Shown here: positions 28,467 through 37,330 of the stretch, one piece after another
How positions within the stretch are numbered: the first letter of the stretch is position 1
Layout: the number at the start of each line of letters is the position of its first letter
Assembly: GCA_016716675.1 (NCBI GenBank)
Contig: JADJVG010000001.1
Coordinates: 62,001 to 126,000 of the forward strand
Direction of reading: 5' to 3'
Origin: Hyphomicrobium sp.
GTDB taxonomy: Bacteria; Pseudomonadota; Alphaproteobacteria; Rhizobiales; Hyphomicrobiaceae
Length of the DNA stretch: 64,000 bases
Program-made: the position numbers and the translations under genes
The notes under the pieces: generated by a model
Database searches by the model: none
The model's input: only the letters and a program-made list of their open reading frames with translations
What the model was told of the DNA's origin: nothing

Positions 28467-28617
28467 GGCGCAAGGTTAATAGCGTCATTCGTCAATACTG
28501 ATCCAAAACTTGCCAGAGTTCTCCGGCGGCGACCAGTAAAGCTTGGTGGCCGGAGAATAATTACGATGACTTCTCCCCTCGCCCGCAGCGCCGGTCGCAC
28601 GTCTCGAATGCTCGTGC

Positions 28618-28645
28618 TGAACCTTTGCCGCCCAATCGGCGACAG
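28618..28645 (+). promoter_or_regulatory. ECF-type promoter upstream of the giant secreted protein gene
   Basis: TGAACC (28618-28623), 16 bases, then CGACAG (28640-28645). It shares TGAACCTTT and CGACA with the element at 28436-28466 and has the same spacing. It leaves a leader of about 110 bases before the ATG at 28764. The rest of the 28418-28763 divergent gap shows no gene I can support. Confidence 0.7.
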
Positions 28646-28763
28646 ACGCCTCAAGCGGCACCTCTGCCGAACACAGAGCGCCGCATGGCGATGGAGAAAG
28701 ATGATGTTGGATGATATGGTAGCGAACCGGAGTTTTGTGACGCGACGCACAACAGGAATCGCA

Positions 28764-31700
28764 ATGAAGCGAAATGGGCTCGGACCAGCGGCAGCCGTTT
28801 TGAGCATTGTGATATGCGCCCTTGCGGCCGTTTTTGCTGTTCAGCCGGCATTTGCGCAGCAGCCGGTCATTACTAGGGGCGACGCCGTCGTCACCGGTTT
28901 TTCGGGCACCAAGACCGATAAGGATGTGCCGGTTGACGTCCACCCGCTGGACCGGACGTTCATCGACCTCGATGGCGCGTCCGCGCAGGTTTTCGATCTC
29001 TCCACGCTTGGCACTGCGCCGCGCGGGCAGATGTCCGACGTCGCCGCCAAACTGAAAATCAAAGCGGCCGAGACCGGGCAGGTCTTTGGCGTCACAATTG
29101 ATGACGCGGTCCAGCCGAACGCCTATTTGACGGCATCGTCGATGTTCGGGTTGCAGATCATAGACAAGAACGGCGAGCGCCTGGTGACCGGCCAAGCTGA
29201 CGCCAAATGGATGGTGGGACAATTCGGACCGCAGGCAACCCCCGGGGCAATTTACAAAATCGACGGAACGAGCGGGGCTGTGTCGCTGTTTGCAACCCTG
29301 AAATACGAGGGCCGCGATAATGCCGGGCCGGCGCTCGGCAACATCACGTTCGACCCCGCCACCCGGCAACTGTTCGTCTCCGATCTCGAAACCGGGCTGA
29401 TCCATCGCGTCGGCCTTGATGGCAACGTGCGCGACACGTTCGATCATGGCGTTGCGGCGCGCGCAGGCCAAGGCCTCGATGCCGTGGCCTACGACCCCGC
29501 ACGCCGCATGGAAATCACCAGTCCGTCGTTCAACTCTGAGGATCCGGCAACATGGGGTTATGCCGACGCCCGCCGCCGCGTGTTTGGTCTCTCCGTGTTG
29601 AAGGGCCGCTTATATTATGCGGTCGCGGAAGGCCCCTCGATCTGGTCAGTTGCAATCAGCGAAAACAGCGGCTTCGGTGACGATGCGCGCATTGAACTGG
29701 AACCAGATGGCGCGACGGCTTCTGCCGACATCACCGATATCGCGTTCGACGGCGCGGGCATCTTGATCCTCTCGCAGCGCGGGTCGATCTCGGGCAGCTA
29801 CGACTATTCGACCTTTGCAAAGCCCCAGCAATCCAGCGTGCTGCGCTACACCTACAGCGAAAAAGAAGGCCGCTGGCTGGCGGAGCCACAGGAATACGCT
29901 ATCGGCCTGAAGCCCGACTTCCGCGCCACGCAGGGCGGTATCGCCCTCAGCTACGGCTACGACAAATACGGCAACGTCAATTACGGCGCGTGCCGTCAAA
30001 CCTTGTGGACCACCGGCGAACATTTGCGCGAAGGCGACGACGTCGTTCGCGTCGCGACCGGCGGCGCACGCATCGTCAGCGGCTTGCAAGGCAATTACAA
30101 ATCGCACGTGCGGCCCGCCAACGCGCCACCGCTCGAAGCTTGGTTCACCGATTACGACGGCCGCTTTGGCGATACGCAGGCGTTTGGGCACATCGGCGAC
30201 GTTGCGATCTACGCGCCGTGCGACCCGGTTGCCGGCCGGCCTGTCGATGACTCCTACTATTTTGAACCGATTCCACCGCCGCTCGATGAGCCGGGCCTGA
30301 CGGTCGATAAAGTCTGCCATCCCGGCGCGATCGGCGGCCAGATCCGCTGCACAATCACGGTGCACAATCTGACCGACAGGATCGTCAGCCAGGACATCAA
30401 GTTCACCGACGTCACCAGAACAATGTTCGGTCCGGGCGCTGGCACAATCGTTCCGATCGCAGCCGCCACGCCGCTCGTTCCAGGCATTCTCTGCGCCGCC
30501 ACGCCGACCACCGATTTCTGGTGCTCGATGCCGGCCGCGATCCTGCTGCCGGGCGAAGCGGTGGGCGTCGATGTGTTCATCGATACGCATGATCTGGCGC
30601 TCGCCGGCAATCTCGGCTTCCGCAACTGCGCGTATCTGAAACATCCGGACGGCTATTCGAAAGCCTGCGACGAGGGTGGCACGGATATCATCGTCGAAAA
30701 GATCGGCCCAGGATTCTGCCTGCCGGGCGGCACCTGCAAATTCGGACTGAAGATCGCTAACGCGGGCACCATGCCGTACAGCGGCGATGTACTGCTCGCC
30801 GATGCGATGTTCGTCGGCGGGGCCGCAGTCAATGCGCCCGTGACCGCCGTCAATCCGCCGATCCTCTGCTCGGCTGGAAATACCGCGCAACTGCCGTTCA
30901 CCTGTGTCACGCAACTGTCGCTGATGCCGGGCGAAGAACACATACACTGGGTGGATGTGACGATGCCGGCACCGGGCGGATATTGGGCCAAGAATTGTTT
31001 CGGCACGCTCGATCCGGCGTTGCTGCCGCTTGGGCCGGTGCCGCCGGGTCTTGGTGGGGGTGGAGCGGGTGCGGGCAATCCGAGCTGCGTGTGGGTGCAC
31101 GTGCCGGTGCCGCAGGCCAACCTCAAACTGGAAAAGACCGCGCTTAATGGCGGGCTGTGCGACAAGGTCGGCGCCGATCTGCACTGCAAATACGAGATCG
31201 CCGTCACCAACATGGACGCGGTTGCCTTCAACGCGCCGCTGAAGATCAAGGAAAGCGTGACGGCGGGCGCGTCGCTGATCGCTGCCACCGCACCGTGGGT
31301 ATGCGCCGGTGGTCCGCCGGATTACACCTGCGATACGGGCGCTGCCGTGAACATCGCAGCCGGTGGCAAGACCGCGTTCAATGTGACGGTTTCGATACCG
31401 GTTGCGGTCTCGGAAGCGACGATGTGCAAAGTGCCGAACACTGCCAAAATCGTCATGCCTGCGGGCGGCGCCGCACCTAACCTCAACGCGGCCGACGATG
31501 AAGCCAGCGCCACGGCGCTGACCTTCGGCCTGTTCTGGGAAGACCCGATAACGGGCATCACGTTCGTCATGTGCGATCCGACCAACCTCAAGGTCGAGAA
31601 GGTTGCAAAGGGCGATTGCGAGAAAGACGGCGACCAGTATGCGTGCGGCTATGACGTGCGCGTCACCAACATGGGTCCGGACCCATATAAAGGCCCGGTC

Positions 31701-32876
31701 AAACTCGACGAAAAGTTCGCGACAGCTCCGACGAGCGTTACATTCGGCGGCGACTTCGCCTGCAACGGCGCGGGTGCGAATTATAAGTGCGAGACGCCAA
31801 TCGTTGAACTCGGCAAGGGTGCAAGCCTGACGCTGACCGTTGCCGCCAAAGTTGCCGCTTCCGGCATCTGCGAACTCGCCAATACAGCAACCATGACATC
31901 GCCACCCGTCGGATCAAAAGGAAATGGCGACGCTAGCGATGACAGTGCCTCGGCGACGGCGAATGTACCCTCGCCGCGTTGCGACCGCACGACCACAACG
32001 CCTCCGCCGCCCAAGCGTTGTCCGGATGGCAAGCCGTTGCCGCGCTCCGGCCGCTGCCCGTGCCCGGATGGCGCGACGTGGGTGCGCGGTGACAATGCGT
32101 GCGTCTTCGACGAACCCGAAGAGCCAAAGGGCTGCACACCTGACCGGTTCGAGATCAAGACCGACAACGGGCGCTGCGTCTGCCGCGACGGTTACGAACG
32201 CCGCGACGGCCGCTGTGTCGAAGAGCCGGAAGAGCCGAAGGGTTGCACACCGGGTCCGAACGAAATCAAGACGCCGAAGGGCCGGTGCATCTGTGCGGAT
32301 GGTTATGAACGTCGCGCCGATGGCCGCTGCAGGATCATCGTTCGCGAGCCGGAAGGCTGTACGCCTGGCCCCAATGAATTCAGAACCGGCAAGGGCCGCT
32401 GCGTCTGCAAGGATGGCTACTCGCGCAGCGACAACGGCGTTTGCAATCGCGACAACTCACCGGGTGACGACTGCCGCGCAGACGGCGGCAAGTGGACCGG
32501 CGCGCGCTGCGTCTACCCGACGAAGGAATGCCCGCGAGGGTACACAGGCAAATATCCCGACTGCCGCATCATCTTGCCGGATCCGCCGAAGATCCCGAAG
32601 AAGTGCCCGCAAGGTACGCGCGGTCTCTATCCGAACTGCATTGATATCGTGCCGCCCCGTTGCCCGCGCGGCATGATAGGGACACCCGGCAACTGCCACT
32701 ACCCGAAACCGCCGAAGATCGACTTGCCGCCGAAGATCGACATGCCACCCAAGAACAATCGGCCGCCCAAGTTCGATCTGCCGCCAAAAATCAAGCTGCC
32801 TCCAAAGATCGACGTGCGACCCGTGCAGATCTTCAAGCAACCGACGCAGAGGCCATCATCAGGCACAGTCAATTAA
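28764..32876 (+). CDS. Giant secreted multidomain protein: propeller-like head, DUF11-like repeats, Cys-rich modules, Pro/Lys tail
   Basis: This 1370-residue protein starts MKRNGLGPAAAVLSIVICAL with a signal peptide cleaved near QPAFA. Residues about 35-500 look like a beta-propeller of repeated short strands (GAIYKIDGTSGAVSLFATLK, GNITFDPATRQLFVSDLETG). Four DUF11-like beta-sandwich repeats begin near 508, 642, 785 and 939, each with Cys pairs (for example LKLEKTALNGGLCDKVG and LKVEKVAKGDCEKDG). From about 1070 there is a Pro/Cys-rich linker, and then three modules of about 38 residues of the form GCTPxxxEIKT-GRCxCxDGYERR (near 1122, 1159, 1197). CPxGxxGxxPxC units and a PPKIDLPPK-type tail (from about 1315) end the protein. 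No anchor or sorting signal is seen. The ATG at 28764 has AGGAA upstream; the frame is open further upstream but overlaps the sigma gene and promoter. A surface or matrix role is inferred. Confidence 0.8.
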   Translation: MKRNGLGPAAAVLSIVICALAAVFAVQPAFAQQPVITRGDAVVTGFSGTKTDKDVPVDVHPLDRTFIDLDGASAQVFDLSTLGTAPRGQMSDVAAKLKIKAAETGQVFGVTIDDAVQPNAYLTASSMFGLQIIDKNGERLVTGQADAKWMVGQFGPQATPGAIYKIDGTSGAVSLFATLKYEGRDNAGPALGNITFDPATRQLFVSDLETGLIHRVGLDGNVRDTFDHGVAARAGQGLDAVAYDPARRMEITSPSFNSEDPATWGYADARRRVFGLSVLKGRLYYAVAEGPSIWSVAISENSGFGDDARIELEPDGATASADITDIAFDGAGILILSQRGSISGSYDYSTFAKPQQSSVLRYTYSEKEGRWLAEPQEYAIGLKPDFRATQGGIALSYGYDKYGNVNYGACRQTLWTTGEHLREGDDVVRVATGGARIVSGLQGNYKSHVRPANAPPLEAWFTDYDGRFGDTQAFGHIGDVAIYAPCDPVAGRPVDDSYYFEPIPPPLDEPGLTVDKVCHPGAIGGQIRCTITVHNLTDRIVSQDIKFTDVTRTMFGPGAGTIVPIAAATPLVPGILCAATPTTDFWCSMPAAILLPGEAVGVDVFIDTHDLALAGNLGFRNCAYLKHPDGYSKACDEGGTDIIVEKIGPGFCLPGGTCKFGLKIANAGTMPYSGDVLLADAMFVGGAAVNAPVTAVNPPILCSAGNTAQLPFTCVTQLSLMPGEEHIHWVDVTMPAPGGYWAKNCFGTLDPALLPLGPVPPGLGGGGAGAGNPSCVWVHVPVPQANLKLEKTALNGGLCDKVGADLHCKYEIAVTNMDAVAFNAPLKIKESVTAGASLIAATAPWVCAGGPPDYTCDTGAAVNIAAGGKTAFNVTVSIPVAVSEATMCKVPNTAKIVMPAGGAAPNLNAADDEASATALTFGLFWEDPITGITFVMCDPTNLKVEKVAKGDCEKDGDQYACGYDVRVTNMGPDPYKGPVKLDEKFATAPTSVTFGGDFACNGAGANYKCETPIVELGKGASLTLTVAAKVAASGICELANTATMTSPPVGSKGNGDASDDSASATANVPSPRCDRTTTTPPPPKRCPDGKPLPRSGRCPCPDGATWVRGDNACVFDEPEEPKGCTPDRFEIKTDNGRCVCRDGYERRDGRCVEEPEEPKGCTPGPNEIKTPKGRCICADGYERRADGRCRIIVREPEGCTPGPNEFRTGKGRCVCKDGYSRSDNGVCNRDNSPGDDCRADGGKWTGARCVYPTKECPRGYTGKYPDCRIILPDPPKIPKKCPQGTRGLYPNCIDIVPPRCPRGMIGTPGNCHYPKPPKIDLPPKIDMPPKNNRPPKFDLPPKIKLPPKIDVRPVQIFKQPTQRPSSGTVN

Positions 32877-32924
32877 GCCACATTGGAGAGCGACCGGCTC
32901 CATTATTTGCTGGCACACGAAATA

Positions 32925-32977
32925 GACGGGCCGGTCATCGCATCACGAGGTGCATGACCGGCCCGTCGCCTTTTGTG
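32925..32977 (+). terminator. Intrinsic terminator after the giant secreted protein gene
   Basis: GACGGGCCGGTCAT at 32925 pairs with ATGACCGGCCCGTC ending near 32967, with partial extension inward and a loop around ATCACGAGG. GCCTTTTG follows. It lies about 50 bases after the stop codon and is strong. Confidence 0.8.
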
Positions 32978-33111
32978 CGCTGCGGGATCACATATGTCAG
33001 CGAGCGCCGATTACACTTGATTGCAAAGCCACTCCAAGCCACGGTGCGCACCTGATTTTAGTCAGACAACGAGCCTGAAAAACGGGCCGTGGAAGCAAGA
33101 GGGGAAACGCG

Positions 33112-35242
33112 ATGAATGAGCTTGTGAAATCCGAGACGTTCCACGGCGCCTGCCCACACGATTGCCCTGACACATGCGCCATGACCTACGAGGTCCGCGA
33201 CGGAAAACTGGTGGAAGTGCGTGGCAACAAAAACCACCCGATGACACGCGGTGGCCTGTGCGTGAAGCTCAAGGATTTCCATGATCACCACGCCAATGCA
33301 GACCGCCTGATGTATCCGCTGCGCCGCGTTGGGCCGAAGGGTTCGGGCAAGTGGGAACGCATCACGTGGGACGCGGCGATCACCGAAATCGGCAAGCGCT
33401 GGCGCGAGATCATTGCCCAATATGGCGCCCAGGCCATCATGCCGCAAAGCTATCTCGGCAACATGGGCCTCGTGCAGGGCATCAACTCGGGCGATCCATT
33501 CTTCAATCGCCTCGGCTCGACGGTAAACGAAAAGACCTACTGCACGTCCGGCTCGTCAACCGCTTGGCTGCTGACGCATGGCCCAACCGGCGGCGTCGAT
33601 CCCGAGAGCTTTGTGCACTGCAAGTATATCGTGATCTGGGCGTGCAACTCGATCTCGACCAACCTGCATCATTGGCCATTTGTGCTCGAAGCGCAAAAGC
33701 GCGGCGCCAAGATCGTGGTGATCGACAGCTATAAATCGCGCACCGCCAAGGCCGGCGATTGGCACATCTGCCCGAAGCCCGGCACCGACGGCGCCTTCGC
33801 GCTTGGCGTCATCAATTCGCTTGTTGAAGAGGGCCTCGTCGATCAGGATTACGTCGACAAGTACACCTACGGCTTCCCGGAACTCAAAGCGCGCGCGGCT
33901 GATTTCACGCCTGAGTATGTCGAGAAAATTACCGGCGTGAAGGCCGCTGACGTCGTTAAATTCGCCCGCGAATTCGCAACCGCCCAACCATCTGCCATCC
34001 GCATCGGCGTCGCCATCGAGCGTTCGGCGGGCGGCGCGCAAGCGGCCCGCGCGATCTATGCGTTGCCAGCAATCGTCGGCTCATGGCGTCACGTCGGTGG
34101 CGGCATGCTGCAATTGCCGCTGTGGGATTTCCCGGTCGATTGGGTGAAGGCGGCACGGCCGGACTGGATCAAACCCGGCACGCGCGTGGTCAACAATCTG
34201 CGGCTCGGGCAAGCACTCAACGGCGAAATGAAGCTCGATCCGCCGATCAAGAGCCTGTTCGTGTTCTGCACCAATCCGGTCATTCAATCGCCCGAGACCA
34301 ACAAGATCGTCGAGGGCTTGAAGCGCGAGGATCTGTTTACGGTCGTGGCCGAGCACTTCATCACCGACACCGCGAAATACGCCGACATCATTCTGCCGTC
34401 GGCCATGGCGGCTGAAGCCGAAGACATGATGTGGTCGTGGGGACACTTCTACTTCACCTATAACGCCAAGGCCATCGACCCACCGGGCGAATGCCTGTCG
34501 ACGTCCGAGATGTGGCGCCGTTTGGCAAAGGAAATGGGCTTCGATGATCCGGTCTTCAAAATGACCGACAGCGAACTGTGCGCCGCCTACATCAATTGGG
34601 ACGATCCCAAGATGGGCGGCATCGACATGGATTACATGAAAGCACGGCTATTACCGCATCGATGTCGGCGGCGTCGATACGCGCACGCCGCACGCCGAAG
34701 GCAAATTCCCCACACCTTCGGGCAAGGTCGAAATGCTGCTGCACGACGCCAAGAACTTCGTCGCCGGCCCGTTCCGCGCCATGTACGATGGCGAACAGTC
34801 CGGCGAGCCGATCGACCCGTTGCCGGGTTACATCGCGCCGCGCGAAACGGCGGAGAGCAACCCGGAAATGGCGAAGCTCTATTCGCTGAATATCATCTCG
34901 CCCAAGAGCCATGCGTTCCTGAACTCGTGCTACGCCAACGAGCCGCACAAGATCAAAGCGCAAGGTGAGCAGTTCGTGCTGATCTCACCGGCCGACGCGG
35001 AAAAGCGCAACGTGCGCGATGGCGATCCGGTGCGGGTGCACAATGCGCGCGGCGATTTCGAGGGCGTGGCGCGTGTTACGGACGATGTCAATCCGGGCAT
35101 TGTCGTTGCGACGCTCGGCTACTGGCGCTCGCTCAACCGTTCAGACGGCTCGGTCAATTCGATCTCGTCGGACGCCTGGTCGGGTCTTGGCCGCGCGCCG
35201 ACATTCTCGGACAACCTCGTGGAAGTGGTGCGCGTCAACTAA
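33112..35242 (+). CDS. Molybdopterin oxidoreductase (formate-dehydrogenase/BisC-like), split by a 2-base deletion
   Basis: This is a large molybdopterin-guanine-dinucleotide oxidoreductase of the DMSO reductase superfamily. An N-terminal [4Fe-4S] site is formed by Cys14, Cys18, Cys22 and Cys50 (CPHDCPDTC and GGLC). The middle has typical MGD-binding segments (WACNSISTNLHHWP, VIDSYKSRTAKAGD, FVFCTNPVIQSPETNKIVEG, ADIILPSAMAAEAED). The C-terminal MGD domain is in another frame (LISPADAEKRNVRDGDPVRV, GDFEGVARVTDDVNPGIVVA). The join is at KAR-GYYRIDVGGVDTRTPH near 34645-34652, where restoring one CG unit to GCACGGC gives about 710 residues. No Tat signal is visible, and no other subunit gene is adjacent, so electron partner and substrate are unknown. 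A Ser-rich KTYCTSGSST segment lies near the active-site region. Confidence 0.83.
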
Positions 35243-35280
35243 GCTGGCTGCGGAGTTCTGACCAATTTCTGAAAAGACCT

Positions 35281-35313
35281 GAGAGGCGGCGCAAGCCGCC
35301 TCTTGGCGTCTTG
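35281..35313 (+). terminator. Putative terminator after the molybdopterin oxidoreductase
   Basis: A perfect stem GAGGCGGC / GCCGCCTC with a GCAA tetraloop lies at 35283-35302, followed by TTGGCGTCTTGG. The T-run is poor, so termination may be weak. It lies 40 bases after the stop codon. Confidence 0.5.
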
Positions 35314-35525
35314 GCGGTCCGCAGGCGACGGTCATCGGATCGGGTTGGGACGGCCTCCGCCCCCCGCCCCGGGACTGATCCCCCAAGTTGTTCCCTGGGG
35401 AACAGCGGGGCTGGGCAGGCGCGCATAATCTGGCACATTGGGAAAAAAGCGTTTCGCTTGGCGGTTGGAACGCGAACCCCTCTCAGCGAGGGGGCCCAAG
35501 TGTACGCTCGAGGAGGGGCGTCCGC

Positions 35526-35980
35526 ATGATGATTGGAGCAACGGGCGCGTCAGGCGCCCTCGTCGGCGATGTCCGCATCGTCCTGATCGCAATGAGCTAT
35601 CTGCTCATTAAACATTGCGCCGCTGATTTTCTGTTGCAAACAGAGAACCAGCGCCGGACCAAAGGCGACTACGGCGCGATGGGCGGCATCACGCACGCAG
35701 CAACCCACATTCTGCTGACCGCGCCGGTATTCTTGATCTTGCCGGATATCGGGCTCGGAGCCGTTTGCGCGCTGCTGGCCGGCGAGTTCGTGGTCCATTA
35801 TCACCTCGATTGGGCCAAGGAACAGGTGGTCCGCCGCAATGCGTGGACCTCTAAAGACACCCCGTTCTGGTGGGCGCTTGGCGTCGATCAACTGGGCCAC
35901 GGCTGACCTACGTTGTGCTTCTCGGTTTGGCCTACTCGCTGGCAACGGGGGCGCTCGCTGAGCCGCCACCCGCCGCTTGA
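35526..35980 (+). CDS. DUF3307 family membrane protein, frameshifted near the C-terminus
   Basis: This small membrane protein of the DUF3307 family starts MMIGATGASGALVGDVRI after a GAGGAGGGG ribosome site. It contains LIKHCAADFLLQTENQ with the family's charged residues in the first helix, HAATHILLTAPVFLILPDIG, HYHLDWAKEQVVRRNAW, and WWALGVDQLGH, the conserved C-terminal DQxxH motif. The frame stops at once after GHG. The next frame continues LTYVVLLGLAYSLATGALAE, a final membrane helix, to a stop at 35980. One missing C in GGCTG (about 35901-35904) joins them into about 151 residues. Function unknown. It is preceded by a terminator and followed by the SigF promoter. Confidence 0.75.
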
Positions 35981-36042
35981 CCGGTTGGTATGATCCGCCT
36001 CGACAGCCACCCCCTCAGCGGCTACGCGGAAGCCCGGCCGAT

Positions 36043-36068
36043 GTAACGAACTGCCTATACTTCGCGAA
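36043..36068 (+). promoter_or_regulatory. SigF-type promoter upstream of sigF-nrsF
   Basis: GTAACG (36043-36048), 16 bases, then CGAA (36065-36068), 24 bases before the TTG start of sigF. It matches the Caulobacter crescentus SigF consensus GTAACC-N16-CGAA at nine of ten positions, with exact spacing. This indicates autoregulation. Confidence 0.78.
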
Positions 36069-36091
36069 TTGCCTATCAGAAGAGGCGTGAT

Positions 36092-36649
36092 TTGGACCGC
36101 AAGGCACGGGATCGAGAGTGGTCGGACCTTATGCGCGCCGCTATCGGCGGCGACGAGGCCGCTTATCGGCGTCTGTTAACGGACCTGAGCCGCGCGCTCC
36201 GCGCAACCGTGCGCCGCGGCTTTGCCGGCGTTAGCGCCCGGCCGAACGAAGTTGAAGACGTCGTGCAGGAGGTCATGTTGGCCATCCATTTGAAGCGCCA
36301 CACCTGGGACCAGACGAAGCCGATCGGCCCGTGGATCATGGCGATTGCACGCAACAAAATGATCGACGACCTCCGTCGCAAAGGCCGGCGCACCGAAGTG
36401 CCGATCGACGGCATGCTGGAGATCCTCGAAGCCGGCGGCCATGAAGATGCGATCCACGCCCACGACGTCAATCGCGTTTTGAGCGGCCTCAACGGCCGCA
36501 ATCGCGAGATCGTGCAGGCGATCACGCTCGACGGCCATTCCGCGCTTGACGTGGCGAACAGACTTGGAATGACGGAAGTCGCGGTGCGCGTGGCGTTACA
36601 CAGGAGCCTGAAGGCCCTGGCCGAGACGTATCAAGAGACAAAGACATGA
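36092..36649 (+). CDS. sigF: ECF sigma factor, SigF type
   Basis: This 185-residue ECF sigma factor is of the type paired with DUF1109/NrsF anti-sigma proteins in Alphaproteobacteria, called SigF in Caulobacter. Region 2 includes NEVEDVVQEVMLAIHLKRHT and GPWIMAIARNKMIDDLRRKG. Region 4 includes LSGLNGRNREIVQAITLDGH and ANRLGMTEVAVRVALHRSLK. The start is a TTG at 36092 with AGAGG eight bases upstream; the first ATG (residue 14) would truncate region 2. The stop overlaps the nrsF ATG (ATGA). In Caulobacter, SigF responds to heavy metal and oxidative stress. The linkage here to a bufferin operon and a sulfite-dehydrogenase-like operon fits that. Confidence 0.9.
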   Translation: MDRKARDREWSDLMRAAIGGDEAAYRRLLTDLSRALRATVRRGFAGVSARPNEVEDVVQEVMLAIHLKRHTWDQTKPIGPWIMAIARNKMIDDLRRKGRRTEVPIDGMLEILEAGGHEDAIHAHDVNRVLSGLNGRNREIVQAITLDGHSALDVANRLGMTEVAVRVALHRSLKALAETYQETKT

Positions 36650-37287
36650 AGACGGATGATCTGATCAAAATGCTGGCGGCGGATAATGCGTCCGTTGCGC
36701 CGCCGATCTCCAGAACGATGGTGCTCGCACTGGCGGCAGGCATGGCGCTGGCGGCCGCGCATTTCTTCACCGTGCTGGCGGTGCGGCCGGATTTCTCCTA
36801 CGCGATCACGCATGAGGCGCGCTTCATCTTCAAATTCGTGTTCACGCTGGGGCTTGCGCTTCCGGCGGGCCTGCTGGTTCTGCGGCTGGCGCGGCCCGAT
36901 GGCACGGCAGGCGTCTGGAAGTGGCTGCTTATCTTACCGCTGGCACTCCTCGCCATCGCTGTCGGTCTTGAGATGCAAGTCGTGCCAGCGGATCACTGGC
37001 GAGCTGCCGCCATGGGGTCGATGCCTGTCGCCTGCATGAAATACATCCCGTTGTTGTCGCTGACACCGCTGCTCGCCATGCTGATCGCGCTTCGCGCCGG
37101 TGCGCCATCCAATCCGACTGCGGCGGGCGCCGCAGCGGGCCTTGTCTCGGCGGGCATCGCCGCCGCTCTCTACGCCACGTTCTGCGCTGACGACAGTCCG
37201 ATGTTCGTGGCAATCTGGTACGTGATCGGCATAAGCATCGTCGTCGCCATCGGCGCGCTTGCCGGCAACCGGCTGCTGCGCTGGTAG
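36646..37287 (+). CDS. nrsF: NrsF family anti-sigma factor (DUF1109)
   Basis: This 213-residue integral membrane protein of the DUF1109/NrsF family holds SigF at the membrane. It shows six hydrophobic segments: MVLALAAGMALAAAHFFTVL, FKFVFTLGLALPAGLLVLRL, WLLILPLALLAIAVGL, CMKYIPLLSLTPLLAMLIAL, AAGLVSAGIAAALYATFCAD and FVAIWYVIGISIVVAIGALA. Cysteines in MPVACMKY and ATFCADD correspond to the periplasmic-side Cys pair implicated in sensing for Caulobacter NrsF; that equivalence is from family knowledge. It is translationally coupled to sigF and converges on bufC. Confidence 0.9.
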   Translation: MKTDDLIKMLAADNASVAPPISRTMVLALAAGMALAAAHFFTVLAVRPDFSYAITHEARFIFKFVFTLGLALPAGLLVLRLARPDGTAGVWKWLLILPLALLAIAVGLEMQVVPADHWRAAAMGSMPVACMKYIPLLSLTPLLAMLIALRAGAPSNPTAAGAAAGLVSAGIAAALYATFCADDSPMFVAIWYVIGISIVVAIGALAGNRLLRW

Positions 37288-37330
37288 ACCAGACGCGGCG
37301 CACGCGCTCGACGTCAGACGACTGCAGGAG

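Noticed and set aside
28359..28763. In-frame extension of the giant protein gene upstream of 28764
   Set aside because: The added codons overlap the sigma gene on the other strand and both promoter elements, and they precede an ideal signal peptide and ribosome site at 28764.
29646..31184. Minus-strand 512-codon frame opposite the giant secreted protein
   Set aside because: It is an antisense shadow caused by high GC; composition is rich in Arg, His and Asp and no family is recognisable.
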